NCBI GenBank assembly: GCA_963920575.1
Contig: OY986966.1
Span: forward strand, 20,035,656 to 20,099,655
DNA from: Narthecium ossifragum
Taxonomy: Eukaryota > Streptophyta > Magnoliopsida > Dioscoreales > Nartheciaceae
Direction: 5' to 3'
Length of the DNA stretch: 64,000 nucleotides
Both the position numbers and the translations under genes were made by a program. The notes under the pieces were generated by a model, which was not told the origin of the DNA, did not search any database, and was given only the letters and a program-made list of their open reading frames with translations. Each line of letters begins with the position of its first letter. Position 1 is the stretch's first letter. Positions 36,126 to 46,414 of the stretch are shown one piece after another.

Positions 36126-38098
36126 CAGAAACCGAAGAGCTACTTGAGAAGAAGGATTTCTTACAAAGGTTTGTTGGTGATGGAATGACAATACTTGCTT
36201 GGCTTATTGTTTGGTCTTTAGTTTTCATACACGCATACATAGTTAACTAAATTGAGGAGTTAAAGACTATATGGGAAGTTGTTCTTACGAAGATTTTGTT
36301 CGTGATGGAATGACAATATTCACTTTGCTTATTACACTTAGGACATGCGAGGTTGGTTGCTCTTTAGTTGTCACATTCTTGTTTTTTCTAAGGATGTTAG
36401 TGAATGTAGTAGCACATGTTAATATGATGCTAATCTTAGTTTATATTTTTCTTTGAACACTGAAATTTTAATTGGTTTCATACGTGGAATCCCCCAAAAA
36501 AATGTGAACTGATGATCGATACGAGTAAATGGCTTCACTCATCTAAGTAGAATGCTAGCATGTCAAAGAACTAATACCTTATGTGGTAGGTGATCTTAAT
36601 TGTTATGCTTGTTAGAAAGTCCTGTGTGACTGGAACCTTAGATCTGAGATTTCATCCTCTGGTAAATAATACTCTAGAGTTATAAATAAAAGCTTGATGG
36701 TGACAATAGAAGGTAAGGTTAAAAATTTGGTGAACCTTGCTTTCCTCGACTTGGCATTTTGTTATCCTTTTGGTATGGATAAAGTAAATTTATTCAAGGA
36801 TTTCACCCTCTTTATCCTATAACTGTGACTAAACTATTTTTTAAAGTCATCGAAAATACGGATGACTATCTTGGTTCGTGGCCAAACCTCGGATAAAATC
36901 CTGACCACTACCACAGCTTCCCCCTCTAATGAAGTTGTTTTAGGTTCCTTTCGTGGGCTATTAAATTGCTTCCCATGCCCTTTCCTTCTACATGATTACT
37001 TCTATAGCCATCACATCCAGCCATCTATGATGGAACCATAACTAGATCTAATTCATTCTTATACCAAACACTGCACATATCTAGTATAATGCTACTGATC
37101 ATTACAGACATAAGGTGTCTTAGATTTTCTCCTCGTTACCAGATGCTTGGGTATATCATATTTAATTGACATGCAAATTAATGCTTACACTAAGATTTTT
37201 AAAAATTTAAAAATCTTAGTGCGAGTGTTATATGACCTAAATTCCATCACCTTCCATAATTTTTAAAGATTTTGGCAAATACATAGATAATTTTCCAACA
37301 TTCTATTGAATGATACTTTTGGGGGTACTTTTGGCATTTTGCCATAAACTTTGGCTATTCTTAACCCCAATTCTACAGAGTGCAATGAAACACTTTTTTA
37401 TTATTGAAGTTAACCACTATCCTTATATCAGTGTTTGCTAACAAAGCGTTAAAAGTAGAGTGAACTTTGCTTATACTATAATTTTTCTAGTATTAACCAA
37501 TCGAACACCCATATGGGTATATTGTATTGGTCCTGTTTATGCACCTCCTTATGATAATCATATTGGGATGAAAAAGTCGTAAACAAACGTTTATAGATTG
37601 AGGTTTATCTGGTTTATGGCTTGTGGCAGATGTGGGAATTGCTTTTGCTGCTAGGGTTTTGCAGTTGCCTAATTTTGCGGCTTTAACCAAATAAGTAACA
37701 AAAAAAAGTTAGCCCCTGTATGGAATGATTGCTGAATTGAATGTAGTTTCCAGTGACATGCATTTATAATCCTGCATATGAGAAGCTATCCGTTTATGAT
37801 CGAAACCCTTAATTGAGGTGATGGTATTTTAAAGCTTGAACTGCCTCTCGTGTTTTCTTGCAGGTTATATTGGAAAATCAAGTATGTAAGCCGTCTGCAG
37901 TATTTGTGGGATGACATAAAGAAAGGACAGGTTGAAATTCCAGATTTTGTGCAAAAGCATGATGAGGTTCTAGAGCACAGACCATTGACAGACTATGGAA
38001 TAGAACCAGTTCCTTTCCATCTTTCTGACTCGCCTTGTGCGCAAAACGCTCTTGGATCATTTGACGAAAAATGGACTTCTCGTGCTTACATGCTTTGA
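29167..38098 (+). CDS. CRAL-TRIO (Sec14-like) domain protein, three exons
   Basis: Exons 29167-29437, 29665-29929 and 37864-38098; all introns GT-AG, and the joined frame gives 256 residues with TGA at 38096. The first 85 residues are acidic and variable. The rest is a divergent CRAL-TRIO domain of the GDAP2/BCH type ([57 protein letters not shown]), ending with the plant family tail [12 protein letters not shown]. Family members are small cytosolic proteins with a lipid-binding or GTPase-regulator-like fold; the ligand is unknown. A macro domain, present in longer relatives, is absent. Exon 1 is GC-rich. Intron 2 is 7,934 bp and filled with repeats, while coding and splice sites look intact. 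An in-frame GTG at 29155 is not needed as a start. Confidence 0.88.
30781..31260. repeat. Tandem duplication, one copy split by a GGCACG-rich insertion
   Basis: Copy 1 (30781-31136) and copy 2 (31137-31260) share GTGAGGGTTA, ACCATGGGGAAGTAGT and AGCATCAAGGGTGGGTTTATC-like blocks. Copy 1 contains an extra about 220 bp (30823-31045) with GCCGTGCCGGCA, CTGGCACGGTACG repeated, and a G-run. Copy 2 represents the empty site. Related GGCAC/GTGCC-rich stretches occur in introns of the CHD1 gene. Confidence 0.7.
31836..31966. repeat. (CT)n, (CA)n and (TA)n microsatellites
   Basis: A CT run (31840s), a CA run (about 31855-31877) and CT followed by TA (31930-31966) within 130 bp of intron. Simple repeats only. 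Confidence 0.9.
34087..34870. repeat. GC-rich block with internal duplication
   Basis: Long open frames on both strands reflect GC content. GAGTCGCAGAAGGATGCCGA recurs at about 34394 and 34727, followed by GGCCGGATCCG and GACGGCGTGGGG variants, so about 330 bp is tandemly duplicated. A captured gene fragment is possible but nothing is recognisable. Confidence 0.5.
34871..35930 (+). mobile_element. Athila-family LTR copy in the intron
   Basis: Starts TGATAAGACTTGAAAAGTGC, like the LTR at 21595. It repeats its order: first block, GATCGATC array (35038-35332), GGTTCAGATCTAATCCGA, TATA box (35379-35388), leader. Similarity fades by about 35930 and no end CA could be set. No internal Athila sequence adjoins, so it is a solo or truncated LTR. 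It is more diverged than the 3' LTR of the block. Confidence 0.7.
35038..35332. repeat. GATCGATC array in the intronic Athila LTR
   Basis: Seven exact GATCGATC and two degenerate copies, paired as in the other Athila arrays, with CTGACAGA between pairs. It ends about 47 bp before the TATA box. Confidence 0.85.
36066..36123. repeat. (TA)n microsatellite
   Basis: Two TA runs separated by AAC, about 58 bp in total, inside intron 2 of the CRAL-TRIO gene. Confidence 0.9.
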
Positions 38099-38517
38099 GA
38101 ACCCCTCAGTGACCTATGTTTCTACTATTATGCTTTTGTCCTTGTGGCCCTCTAAAACTTCTCTCGTCAGAACAGAAGGATATTACGCACCTTCAAGACT
38201 ATATTTGTATGCTTTTGCAACAGAAAACAGATATTACTAGCTACTACATGTATATACTTTGCTGCTTATTTTCGCATTGTCATGGGTCCATGTATTCCTC
38301 AGTTGAACAATGCAATCATTTAATCTGTTCTCTTCAAGACAGCATTGTAGTACTACAATCATCTCATCTGCAAGGTAGGTTTATTATACAGTTATTTTTC
38401 TCCTTTTGCATCGCATGTTCAAGACAAGATATCTAATGTCTGCAATTACTTCAGGAAAGATGCAGTTGGTATTTTCTCTGAGTATTATCTACTCTCCTAG
38501 ACTAAATATGTTGGTAC
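38099..38517 (+). other. Presumed 3' UTR and downstream region of the CRAL-TRIO gene
   Basis: AT-rich sequence after the stop codon at 38096-38098, without a recognisable gene. The mRNA end cannot be fixed from sequence alone. Confidence 0.4.
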
Positions 38518-39228
38518 AAGTAATGGGAAGTTTTTGTCAAATTGGACCGTGATGTTCACATTTGGTAGAGTGAGACCCCTCTAAAGTTTTTTTGCAACAG
38601 AGGATCTTTAATCATATAAATCTTGATTTTACCCCTCCCATGCCATGGATGGCCATGTCAAGCATCCTGTTTCTCCTCATCATTACTGCATTTAATGCAT
38701 CTGGTTTTGATTAAAAATGACAAACATTCCGTCGCATTTATAACGTGACGGGATGCGTCCTCTTCCCAAAACTTCTTCTTCCTGAATCCTCTTTCTCCCT
38801 CTCGTCGGGCATGGCTTCTCTCGTCATCTTCTCTTCTTCTTCTTCACTGTCTCCTCTTTTCTTCTCCCTAACCACTCTTCTCCTTTATTTTTTCATCTCT
38901 CATCCATTTCCACTGTCTCCACTTCTCTACTTTCGCCAAAATAGTTCACCGGAGAGAGCTCTTCACACATGTTAGGTAATGAGAAGCGTTCCTCTGCATT
39001 GCCACTTCAATGGACATGTTATAAATCATGAACGCTGTGAGGACCTGTCCCTCTACTCCTGAGCTGACCGCTTGGGTTGGGCCCGTGGCTCGTTGTAGAC
39101 CATAAGGGCAATTTGGTAAATTACGCCTTGTCGGTTTATTTCACACTCGCGTGTGCATACACTGACCATGTTTGTGTGAGTGTTTGATTAGAATGGTTAA
39201 GTGGACCCGGGATCGGAAGATCCGAGCT

Positions 39229-39325
39229 TGGGCTTGTGTTTTAGCCCAAGTTTGGGCTTGTGTTTTAGCCCAAGTTTGGGCTTGTGTTTTAGCCCAAGTT
39301 TGGGCTTGTGTTTTAGCCCAAGTTT
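39229..39325. repeat. Four tandem 24-bp repeats in the LTR-B LTR
   Basis: The unit GGGCTTGTGTTTTAGCCC plus AAGTTT is repeated four times without visible change. Each unit has GGGCTTG...AGCCCAAG complementarity, so each can form a small hairpin. It directly precedes the GATCGATC array. Confidence 0.9.
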
Positions 39326-39341
39326 GAAGTTCTGGGCAAAG

Positions 39342-39402
39342 GAGATCGATCTTTCTTGTTAAGGAGATCGATTTTCCTTGCTAAGGAGATCGATCTTCCT
39401 GT
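39342..39402. repeat. Short GATCGAT array in the LTR-B LTR
   Basis: Three units of about 22 bp, AAGGAGATCGATCTTTCTTG-like; two are exact GATCGATC and one is GATCGATT. TGTCAG follows (complement CTGACA), as in the Athila arrays. Confidence 0.85.
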
Positions 39403-41164
39403 GTCAGAAAGTCTTGGCGGTGATTTTTGAGAGGACGGCCGCCGTTAGCCGTCGCTCTCCACTGTCAGAGGGAGAGAAGACTTTCTCTCCTCTCCTCTCC
39501 CTTATCCTCTTCTTCTCCCCCTTCCCTGGCCTTTCCCTTCTTCTTCTTCCTCTTCTTCTCCTCCTCCTTCCTTCTTCTTCCCGCGGCCTTGCTTCCTCTG
39601 TTTTCCGGCAGCCCCTTCTTCCCCTCTGTTCTCCCTCCTTCGGCCACTGTTTTTGGTGTTTGAAGGTTCGTTGGGTTCGTGGCAGCGAGAGGAAGATCCC
39701 TGGCTTGGTTTGGATCCAGTTTGGTGGTCGTACCGCGGGGAATCAGCCAAAGATTAGCGTTTTCGGTAGGCTTCTACCTACTTGGGTTAATAGGGGGTTT
39801 TCTCTAGATCTAGCGGGTAGTTCTAGATGTTCTTGGTGTTGTTGGGTGCCTCTTGCTTAGTGTAATTTCTGTTTTAAGTTTTATAAGCTTTGGTTGAGAT
39901 TTTAGTAGGATTTAAGCATGTTTAAACTCGAATTTTTCTGAAGAACAGCCGGTTTACGGTGTGTTTTCAATTCGATAAGTGCATGATATTATATTTTACT
40001 GTTCATCTGAGTTTTCGGGGTTGTTTCCCTTTGAAGGAGTCCGCGGTCGATGGCCGCGGTACCGTCATAATGCCGGGACCCGCTGTGGATTGGCTGGCAG
40101 CGGTTGGTAGTACCGCTGCAGCGATCCAGTTAGACTTGTGTGTTGCTTTTATCATATTGTTGAATATTTATCTCTTAATTGTGTATGATCATAGCATGCA
40201 TTGGTGATTGCGCATTAGATGCATAAGGTTAGGGTGTGGGCGATCGGTCGATCACCGATTCGAGGCTTTCGGGTAGCTCGAATTTAGCTCTAGAGCCGTG
40301 GCAAATAGCAAGGTCCAGATTGGATTGTAGTATTCAGTCGATATCGATGATAGGTTTAGATGACTTGAGTACATATTGATCGATAATTTAGAGGTCGTGT
40401 CGGCCTCGAGCCAGGTGCTGAGGGTGCAGCCAGTGTCGGTCCCTCGCCTAACAGTGTCGGGTTCCTGCTAGTGGGACAACATTGTTGTTTTCCTGCTCCA
40501 CTAAGGGTGGGACCTTGACATGAGCTCTCAGTGACGCGCGTTGGGTTGTGGGGCCCCGTAGCACACCTAGGCCTAGCTTAGGGGGCGGTACTGTTGTGTT
40601 CCCTCCCTTTCTGTGTGTCGTAGTGTAGAACCCTACTAAGCTTTATGCTCACTCCTACCCGGGCTGTGTTTTGCAGGTGCAAGCGTCAGCTCTTCTTCGG
40701 TGGCCCCTACCGGGCAGGTGTTTGGTGGCGCGATGGCGTTTGGCGGTGCTTGAGGAGCGGTGATAGTCTTCTATACCCTTTTGTTAAATAGTCTCATATG
40801 GGAGTATCTTGTACAAATGTAAACCCTTTTGAGGATGTTGAATATTATATTATTTCTTTTGAAGTTGTTAATCTTGTTTTATTAAGGGTGCTTATGAATT
40901 GTTTAGGGAGACCAGTAGGTTAGAGAGAACACATCGCCAAAACATTTTCCGCATTAGTTAAGTTCCGGTTCGCGTCGCCCGGCCCGGTTGGGCCTTCACG
41001 GGTCGGGGCGCGACAAACGCAATCCATATTATTTGGGGGTACTTCCATGATCGACGAGTTCTCGTTGGACCTTACTCTTGCTCAACTGAAGGCTCATTTT
41101 TACGTTCTCAGCAATCTATCTACTATTGACGTTGAGTTGTTCTTAACATCCGAGATACCCGACT

Positions 41165-41603
41165 ATTAACGGACTCACACCGGAGGCCGAGGGTAAGTTA
41201 TAGAAGCACGAGTATAATTATAAGATGCGTGTGTATAAAATTCTACATACGTGTCTGAAATTATTTCCACGAGTATTTATATGCTACGCACGTGTACAAA
41301 ATTTATGAATGTGCACGCGGTTTACATGCTTTTGACGTGTATTACTAGCTCACACACGCGTTCATGCACGCGTATAAATCGGAACACGTGTATGTTTTGG
41401 TCCTTTTACGTGTGTGAGCTAGCAATACACGCGAAAAACACGTAGACCTCGTACACATTCATAAATTTTATACATGCGCGTAGCCTATTAATACTCGTGA
41501 AAAGGAGTTCAGACACGTATGTAGAATTTTATACACACGCATCTTATAATTATACCCACGATTCTATAACTTACCCCTCGGCCTCCAGTGGGACTCCGTT
41601 AAT
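41165..41603. repeat. 439-bp palindromic element, copy 1 (inside the foldback MULE)
   Basis: Starts ATTAACGGACTC and ends GAGTCC-type GTTAAT, and is self-complementary over most of its length with many ACGTGT and CACGCG blocks. Homologous to copy 2 at 42727-43163. It could be a separate foldback insertion duplicated with the arms. Confidence 0.65.
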
Positions 41604-41639
41604 GACTGGGTAGCTGGTAGCGACTGCGAGGAGCCATCG

Positions 41640-41968
41640 GAGATGTTTGGCTGTGACGAGGTAGATGAGTACGTTCTCAACTTCAAAACACCGGAAGCTC
41701 AAGCAACCTACTTTTTGAATGCCCCCGAGCCATATGTTGGAGAGAGGTACCCCGACAAGGCAAACCTTAAGCTGTTGCTCGCAAGATACGCACCAGGAAG
41801 AGAAGATTGCCGTCTCAAGGCGAGGCACAGTCGAGAACAATGCGGAGATGTTCGAGGTGTAAGGTACTTGGGCACAACAAGAAGACTTGTAGAACACCCA
41901 TTCATCCCGATGCACCCGTACAACCTGTAGTTGTGCCCGGTACAGCACCAGCTCCGTCCGCTGCATGA
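41640..41968 (+). pseudogene. Mutator transposase C-terminal scrap with CCHC zinc knuckle
   Basis: A frame ending with TGA at 41966-41968 encodes RRCSRCKVLGHNKKTC, a C-x2-C-x4-H-x4-C knuckle typical of the C-terminus of plant MULE transposases, then a proline- and alanine-rich tail. The upstream coding trace (EYVLNFKTPEAQ...) is in another frame, so there is at least one frameshift. Supports the Mutator assignment of the foldback element. Confidence 0.65.
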
Positions 41969-42424
41969 TGTTGCGTCTATCTTGTGTGTATTGTATGGTG
42001 CGGCTAGTGTAGTACACCTTTTGATGCAATGTAAAAAACCAGGGCACTACATGTGTATTTTTTATGATGATACGTGTATTTTTTGAAAAATGCGTGTCTC
42101 AACTTCTTTTCACGAGTATCTTCAGGATACGCACATGTATAATATTGATGAATATGTATGAGATTTGTTGCATACCACCCAAACAATATCAAGGCATGGC
42201 TCCTCCCGCCATCTTCTCTTCTCTCTCTCTCTCCTACCTCCTCTTCTCTTCTCCCTCTCCACTCTTCTCCTTTATTCTTTCATCTCTCCTCCCTTTCCAC
42301 TACCTCCACTTCTCTACCTTCGTCAAAATAGTTCACCGGAGAGAGCTTTCTACACATGCAAGGCAATGAGAAGTGTTCCGCTTCATTGCCACTTTAACGG
42401 ATATGCTATAAATCATGAACGCAA

Positions 42425-42735
42425 TCCATATTATTTGGGGGGTACTTCCACGATCGACTAGTTCTCGTCGGACCTTACTCTTGCTCAACTGAAGGCTCAT
42501 TTTCACGTTCTCAGTAATCTATCTCCTATTGACGTTGAGTTGTTCTTAACATACGAGATATCCGACGATCAATATAGACCATATAGCCGTCGAGACATTG
42601 ATATGAACACCCGTTGTTAGAGCCAACAACTATTCCCCGCATACTGGGTGGCATTGATCTGAACACACCTCTCGAACCATGTTCAAGCGGAGACGAAGAA
42701 TTAGCTCAACTGTGGAAGATATGACAATTAACGAA
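42425..42735 (+). pseudogene. Possible Mutator transposase N-terminal scrap
   Basis: A readable stretch DLTLAQLKAHFHVLSNLSP then VELFLTYEI resembles the N-terminal region preceding the MuDR domain of plant MULE transposases. It is interrupted by stops soon after. The first part is shared with both arms (41016-41160 and, inverted, 43165-43320). Assignment is tentative. Confidence 0.4.
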
Positions 42736-43163
42736 CTCCCACCGGAGGCCGAGAGGTAAGTTATAGAAGCGCAGGTATAATTATAAGATGCGTATGTATA
42801 AAATTATACATACATATCTGAACTTCTTTTCACGAGTATTAATAGGCTACGCGTGTGTACAAAATTTATGAACATGTATGAGGTCTACGTGTTTTTCGCG
42901 TGTATTACTAGCTCACATACGGAAAAGACCAAAACATACACGTGTTTTGATTTATACGCGTGCATGAACACGTGTACGAGCTAGTAATACACGCGAAAGC
43001 ATGTGATCTGCGTACACGTTCATAAATTTTGTACACGTGCGTAGCATATAAATACTCGTGAAAATAATTTCAGACACGTATGTAGAATTTGTTCACACAC
43101 ATCTTATAATTATACTGGTGCTTCTATAACATACCCCTCGGACTCCGGTGTGAGTCCGTTAAT
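42727..43163. repeat. 437-bp palindromic element, copy 2
   Basis: Second copy of the palindrome at 41165-41603, with ATTAACGAACTC at the start and GAGTCCGTTAAT at the end. It lies where the right arm of the foldback element begins. Confidence 0.65.
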
Positions 43164-44310
43164 CATCGGGTATCTCGTATGTTAAGAACAACTCAACGTC
43201 AATAAGAGATAGATTGATGAGAACGTAAAATTGAGCTTTCAGTTGAGCAAGAGTAAGGTCCGACAAGAACTCGTCGATCGTGGAAGTACCCCCAAATAAT
43301 ATGGATTGCGTTTATGATTTATAACATGTCCGTTAAGTGGCAATGTAGTGAAACGCTTCTCATTACCTTGCATGTATGAACAACTCTCTCCGGTGAACTA
43401 TTTTGACGAAAGTAGAGAAGTGGAGACAGTAGAAATGGATGAGAGATGAAAAAATAAAGGAGAAGAGTGGTTAGGGAGAGGAGAAGAGGCGGCAGTGGAG
43501 AGGAAGAAGAGAAGATGATGGGAGGAGTCATGCCCCGCGGAGGGAGGAAGATGATTCAGGAAGAAAAAGCTTTGGGAAGAAGACACATCCCTTAATGCGA
43601 CGTGATGTTTTTATCATTTTTTAATCAAAATCAGAAGATGCATTAAATGCAGTAATGATGAGGAGAAACAGGATGTTTGGCATGGCCATCCATGACATAG
43701 GAGAGGAAGGGTAAAATCGGGATCTATATGATTAGGAGTCTTTTCTTATAAAAAAAACTTTATGAGGATCTCATTCTGTCAAATGTGAACATCACGGGTC
43801 CAATTTGACAAAAACTTTCTAAGTAATAGCCTTCCTTTTCAAGAATCTTTCTTCCGCTTTTGAAAGAGTGAGCTTTGCAGGCTTTTTATGTGGTTATATC
43901 CTTCCTTTAATCTCCACAAGTATTCCCAGGTTTTTCCATGCCCAAAGATTATATCAATAATGAGTGATTAGCTTATTTTTCTGCTTAATTATTTTTTTAC
44001 GTACTTGTAACACTTAATAATCATTCTTGAAGATAGATGTACATAGTGCAAGGATCATGTCCTCAAAACACTATCAGTAGCTGTATATATAATTATATAT
44101 ATATATATACACATATATATATAGAGAGAGAAGAAAAATGGTATTCAAATATGTATTGCATCATATATAGATAAGAACGTACGCCATCTGGTCATAACAA
44201 TACGTTTACATCAATTTATACAGAGGATTATCATTTTCCACCAAGAAAACCTTAATAAAACTATCCATCATGCGTCTCTCTGACTTGGTCGTCTGTGATC
44301 CGGCCATATC

Positions 44311-44865
44311 TTAGAGGCAGCATTCTTCACATATCCAGCAGCAGCAAAGTGCGGCAAGACTGCAACAATGAAAATTACAAGAGAAGACTTGTCATCATCT
44401 TGGTAGGTGCTTCAGTATTTAAGAGAAAAATACGGATGTTCAATCTTAAAAAAAAAGAAAAAAAAAAAAAAAAAAAAAAAAGGAGAAGATCATGGGTTAT
44501 ACATAATAAGTCTGGTTTAGGTGGAACCCTCAACCTATAACTTCCAAAATATGATGATCATGGGTTATACAATGAAACGACCTATATAATTATCTCTTAC
44601 CATCCTTCAATTAAGCCCTTTTCGCCTCTCGTTACAGTGCGGGGGAAGCATCGGTTCTTCTGAGGCGGCTGCTGCGGCTGCTGCTGCTGGTCCATTGTTG
44701 GGTACCCTAGAAATGATCAGAGCAAACAAAGCACAAGATCATCAATATTAATTACAAGATCAATGAAGAGAGAGATATATATAAATATATATGTGTATAT
44801 ATACCTGGAGGGGGTGCGGGCCTGGTCCCCTTGTTCCCTGTTCCTTCAGCTCCTGAGACGTCCAT
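44311..44865 (-). CDS. CYSTM-domain protein (71 residues, three exons)
   Basis: Minus-strand exons 44805-44865, 44601-44706 and 44311-44359; introns GT-AG with phases 1 and 2 that join exactly. The protein starts MDVSGAEGTGNKG, has a Pro/Gln-rich stretch with GYPTMDQQQQ, a basic RGEKGLIEG, and ends CLAALCCCWICEECCL. That is the cysteine-rich C-terminal transmembrane module (CYSTM). Family members are small tail-anchored proteins linked to stress tolerance, with the cysteine patch in or at the membrane; the length is normal for the family. The last coding exon carries only 16 residues. The second intron contains an A/T homopolymer run. A TATA box lies at 44978-44987. Transcription is not demonstrated, but three matching splice junctions and an intact frame make chance very unlikely. 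Confidence 0.85.
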
Positions 44866-44977
44866 TGAGGTTAATTTTCCTTGGCAAACTCCGAGAGATC
44901 CTAAAGATGGATCGATTGAGCTGCTGTAGTTGGAGTTGATGATCAGATGATGGAACTAATTAACTGCTGTGGAGAGC

Positions 44978-44987
44978 TATATATAGA
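44978..44987 (-). promoter_or_regulatory. TATA box of the CYSTM gene
   Basis: CTATATATAG on the minus strand, about 113 bp upstream of the start codon at 44865. That would leave a 5' UTR of roughly 80 bases. Confidence 0.6.
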
Positions 44988-45124
44988 TGCATAAAAGTGT
45001 CGTATTACTTCATCTTTCTTCTTCACCAATCTAAGACCGACGTCGGGAAGCATCGTCTCTGCAGGGATTAGAATGCCGTGCTGTCAAGCAACCGCATAAA
45101 ATTGACTTGGTTTAATTATGATCT

Positions 45125-46414
45125 GGGCCTAAGTTATTGCCAGATCATCCAATATTTATTATTATTTTATTATCTTTCTTCTTCTCTCCCACATTCTTAT
45201 CTCTCTATTAAGTATTAACCGGACCGCATTCTACGGCGCGGATTTTAGAGAATCATTTAATTTAATAGTTTTATGTGTGCCACATCAGCGCCATATCGGT
45301 GACGCATTAAGTCGGCGGCAGATAGGGTCTTGGGGTAAAGTTTGGGCCACCTTTTCTTCTTTCCTTTTCAAATCAGCTGGCACACTATTATCGGTCCAGC
45401 TAATTGTTTCCAAACAGCTAACGTGCAGCTAAAATTGACTTAATTATGACTCACTGCACTGGTTTTTCTTTCTTTCTTTCTTTCTTTTTTAAAAAAAATC
45501 TATTTTGTATGTAAGAGTTCCCATTTGTATGTTTGGATTTGAATCCTGCCTACTCACATCAATACACGTAGACTAACAAAAAGAACATTCTAAACAATAG
45601 GATGTGGCCTTCCTTACTAGAGATAGAATCAGATTCCCCCGCAATGCTTCTTTATCGCCTCAATTGTCAGATTTTAAATAGACCAATGATAGATACTATG
45701 CCGACCTATCTGCTGCCGACCTAACACGTTACCGATACGATGCTGATGTGAAACACATGAAACTATTCAGGACTGTTTAGATCGGGAATAAGTTTGTATA
45801 AATTTCATTTATACATTCAAATATTTTATCTATAATTTTTTATAATTATTTTTTATATTTGTATAACTTTTACTTTATCTAATCTAACGATTAATCTGTA
45901 TTAATTCATATCCCCTAAGTTTCTTTATATATATTCTCTAACTTTGCTTTATATAAACTTGTATTAATTCATATCAACCTAAGTTCTATTAATATTATCT
46001 TATGCAATATGCAAAGACTTATATATATTTATTTTATATACCCTAAGTTAGACTTATAATATTTTATTTTATATTTTATATTTTATATTTTATTGGCTAT
46101 GTTTTATGGTGGCAGTGAACAAAAAGCTATGACCAACTTTCGAACCCTGGACTATCTACGGGTCAACACAGCCATCTAACCAGACAAACTACAGGAAGTT
46201 TGTTAAAATTTTATATTAACAATAACTAAAAACTGTGTCAGAGGCACAGATGAGTACTAGTATATAAATACATCATATCCTTAATTCAAACGGCCCTAAA
46301 TAATTCTCTAAAATCCACGTAGTAGAAAACGATCCGGTAGAGATCAGAAGTTGTGAGAGAAGAAGAAAGATAACAAAATAATAATAAATCTTGGATGATG
46401 TGGCAACTTGGCCC
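45125..46414. mobile_element. Inverted-repeat element, about 1.29 kb
   Basis: The left arm (about 45125-45260, GGGCC...GCCAGATCATCC, TTTATTATTATTTT, TCTTTCTTCTTCTCTC, GATTTTAGAGAAT) is repeated inverted at about 46295-46414. The interior is AT-rich without coding capacity and contains a SINE-like segment. No convincing target duplication was found, so the exact ends are uncertain. Non-autonomous DNA transposon of unknown superfamily. Confidence 0.55.
46060..46205 (-). mobile_element. tRNA-derived SINE-like element
   Basis: On the minus strand TGGTTAGATGG (46172-46182) matches the pol III A box and GGTTCGAAAG (about 46137-46146) the B box, 36 bases apart as in tRNA genes. The downstream part ends in an (ATAAA)n-like tail. 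It is not a functional tRNA gene because no cloverleaf is kept around the boxes. Confidence 0.5.

Larger units (their letters stand above)
29930..37863 (+). other. 7.9-kb intron 2 of the CRAL-TRIO gene
   Basis: Intron between exons 2 and 3, donor GTCAGT and acceptor TTGCAG. It holds a duplicated segment with a GGCACG element (30781-31260), microsatellites (31836-31966), a GC-rich block (34087-34870), an Athila LTR copy (34871 to about 35930) and a TA repeat (36066-36123). A duplication of about 130 bp (both copies with GTGATGGAATGACAATA) lies at 36165-36320. In the remaining stretches (29930-30780, 31270-34030, 36330-37863) I see only AT-rich sequence with no gene. Confidence 0.85.
39036..41015 (+). 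mobile_element. LTR-B solo LTR (1.98 kb)
   Basis: Starts TGTGAGGACCTGTCCC and ends GGGTCGGGGCGCGACA, flanked by AACGC on both sides (39031-39035 and 41016-41020). The host MULE sequence is continuous across the insertion, as shown by its uninterrupted copy near 42415-42440. Related to the Tekay LTRs at both ends but distinct inside. Contains four 24-bp repeats, a short GATCGATC array and the conserved block CTCACTCCTACCCGGGCTG with the CAG|GTGCAAG acceptor-like site. No internal region: product of LTR-LTR recombination. Confidence 0.88.
38525..43820. mobile_element. Mutator-like foldback element with long inverted arms
   Basis: The left end GGGAAGTTTTTGTCAAATTG (38525) is matched by its inverted copy ending at 43820, and the arms stay complementary for about 500 bp or more. 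Flanks share AAGTAAT (38518-38524 and 43821-43827), a 7-bp exact duplication; Mutator elements usually make 9, so one or two bases may have changed. Inside are two copies of a 440-bp palindrome, a third partial arm copy (42185-42560) and scraps of a Mutator transposase. A solo LTR (39036-41015) was added later. Without it the element is about 3.3 kb. No intact transposase, so non-autonomous. Confidence 0.7.

Noticed and set aside
38745..39860. Frames with Ser/Phe/Leu-rich products (also 42064-42461 and 43319-43586)
   Set aside because: Translations of CT-rich low-complexity stretches in the foldback arms and the LTR-B LTR.
46130..46190. tRNA gene on the minus strand
   Set aside because: A and B boxes are present but no cloverleaf could be drawn and the B box is imperfect; better explained as a SINE.
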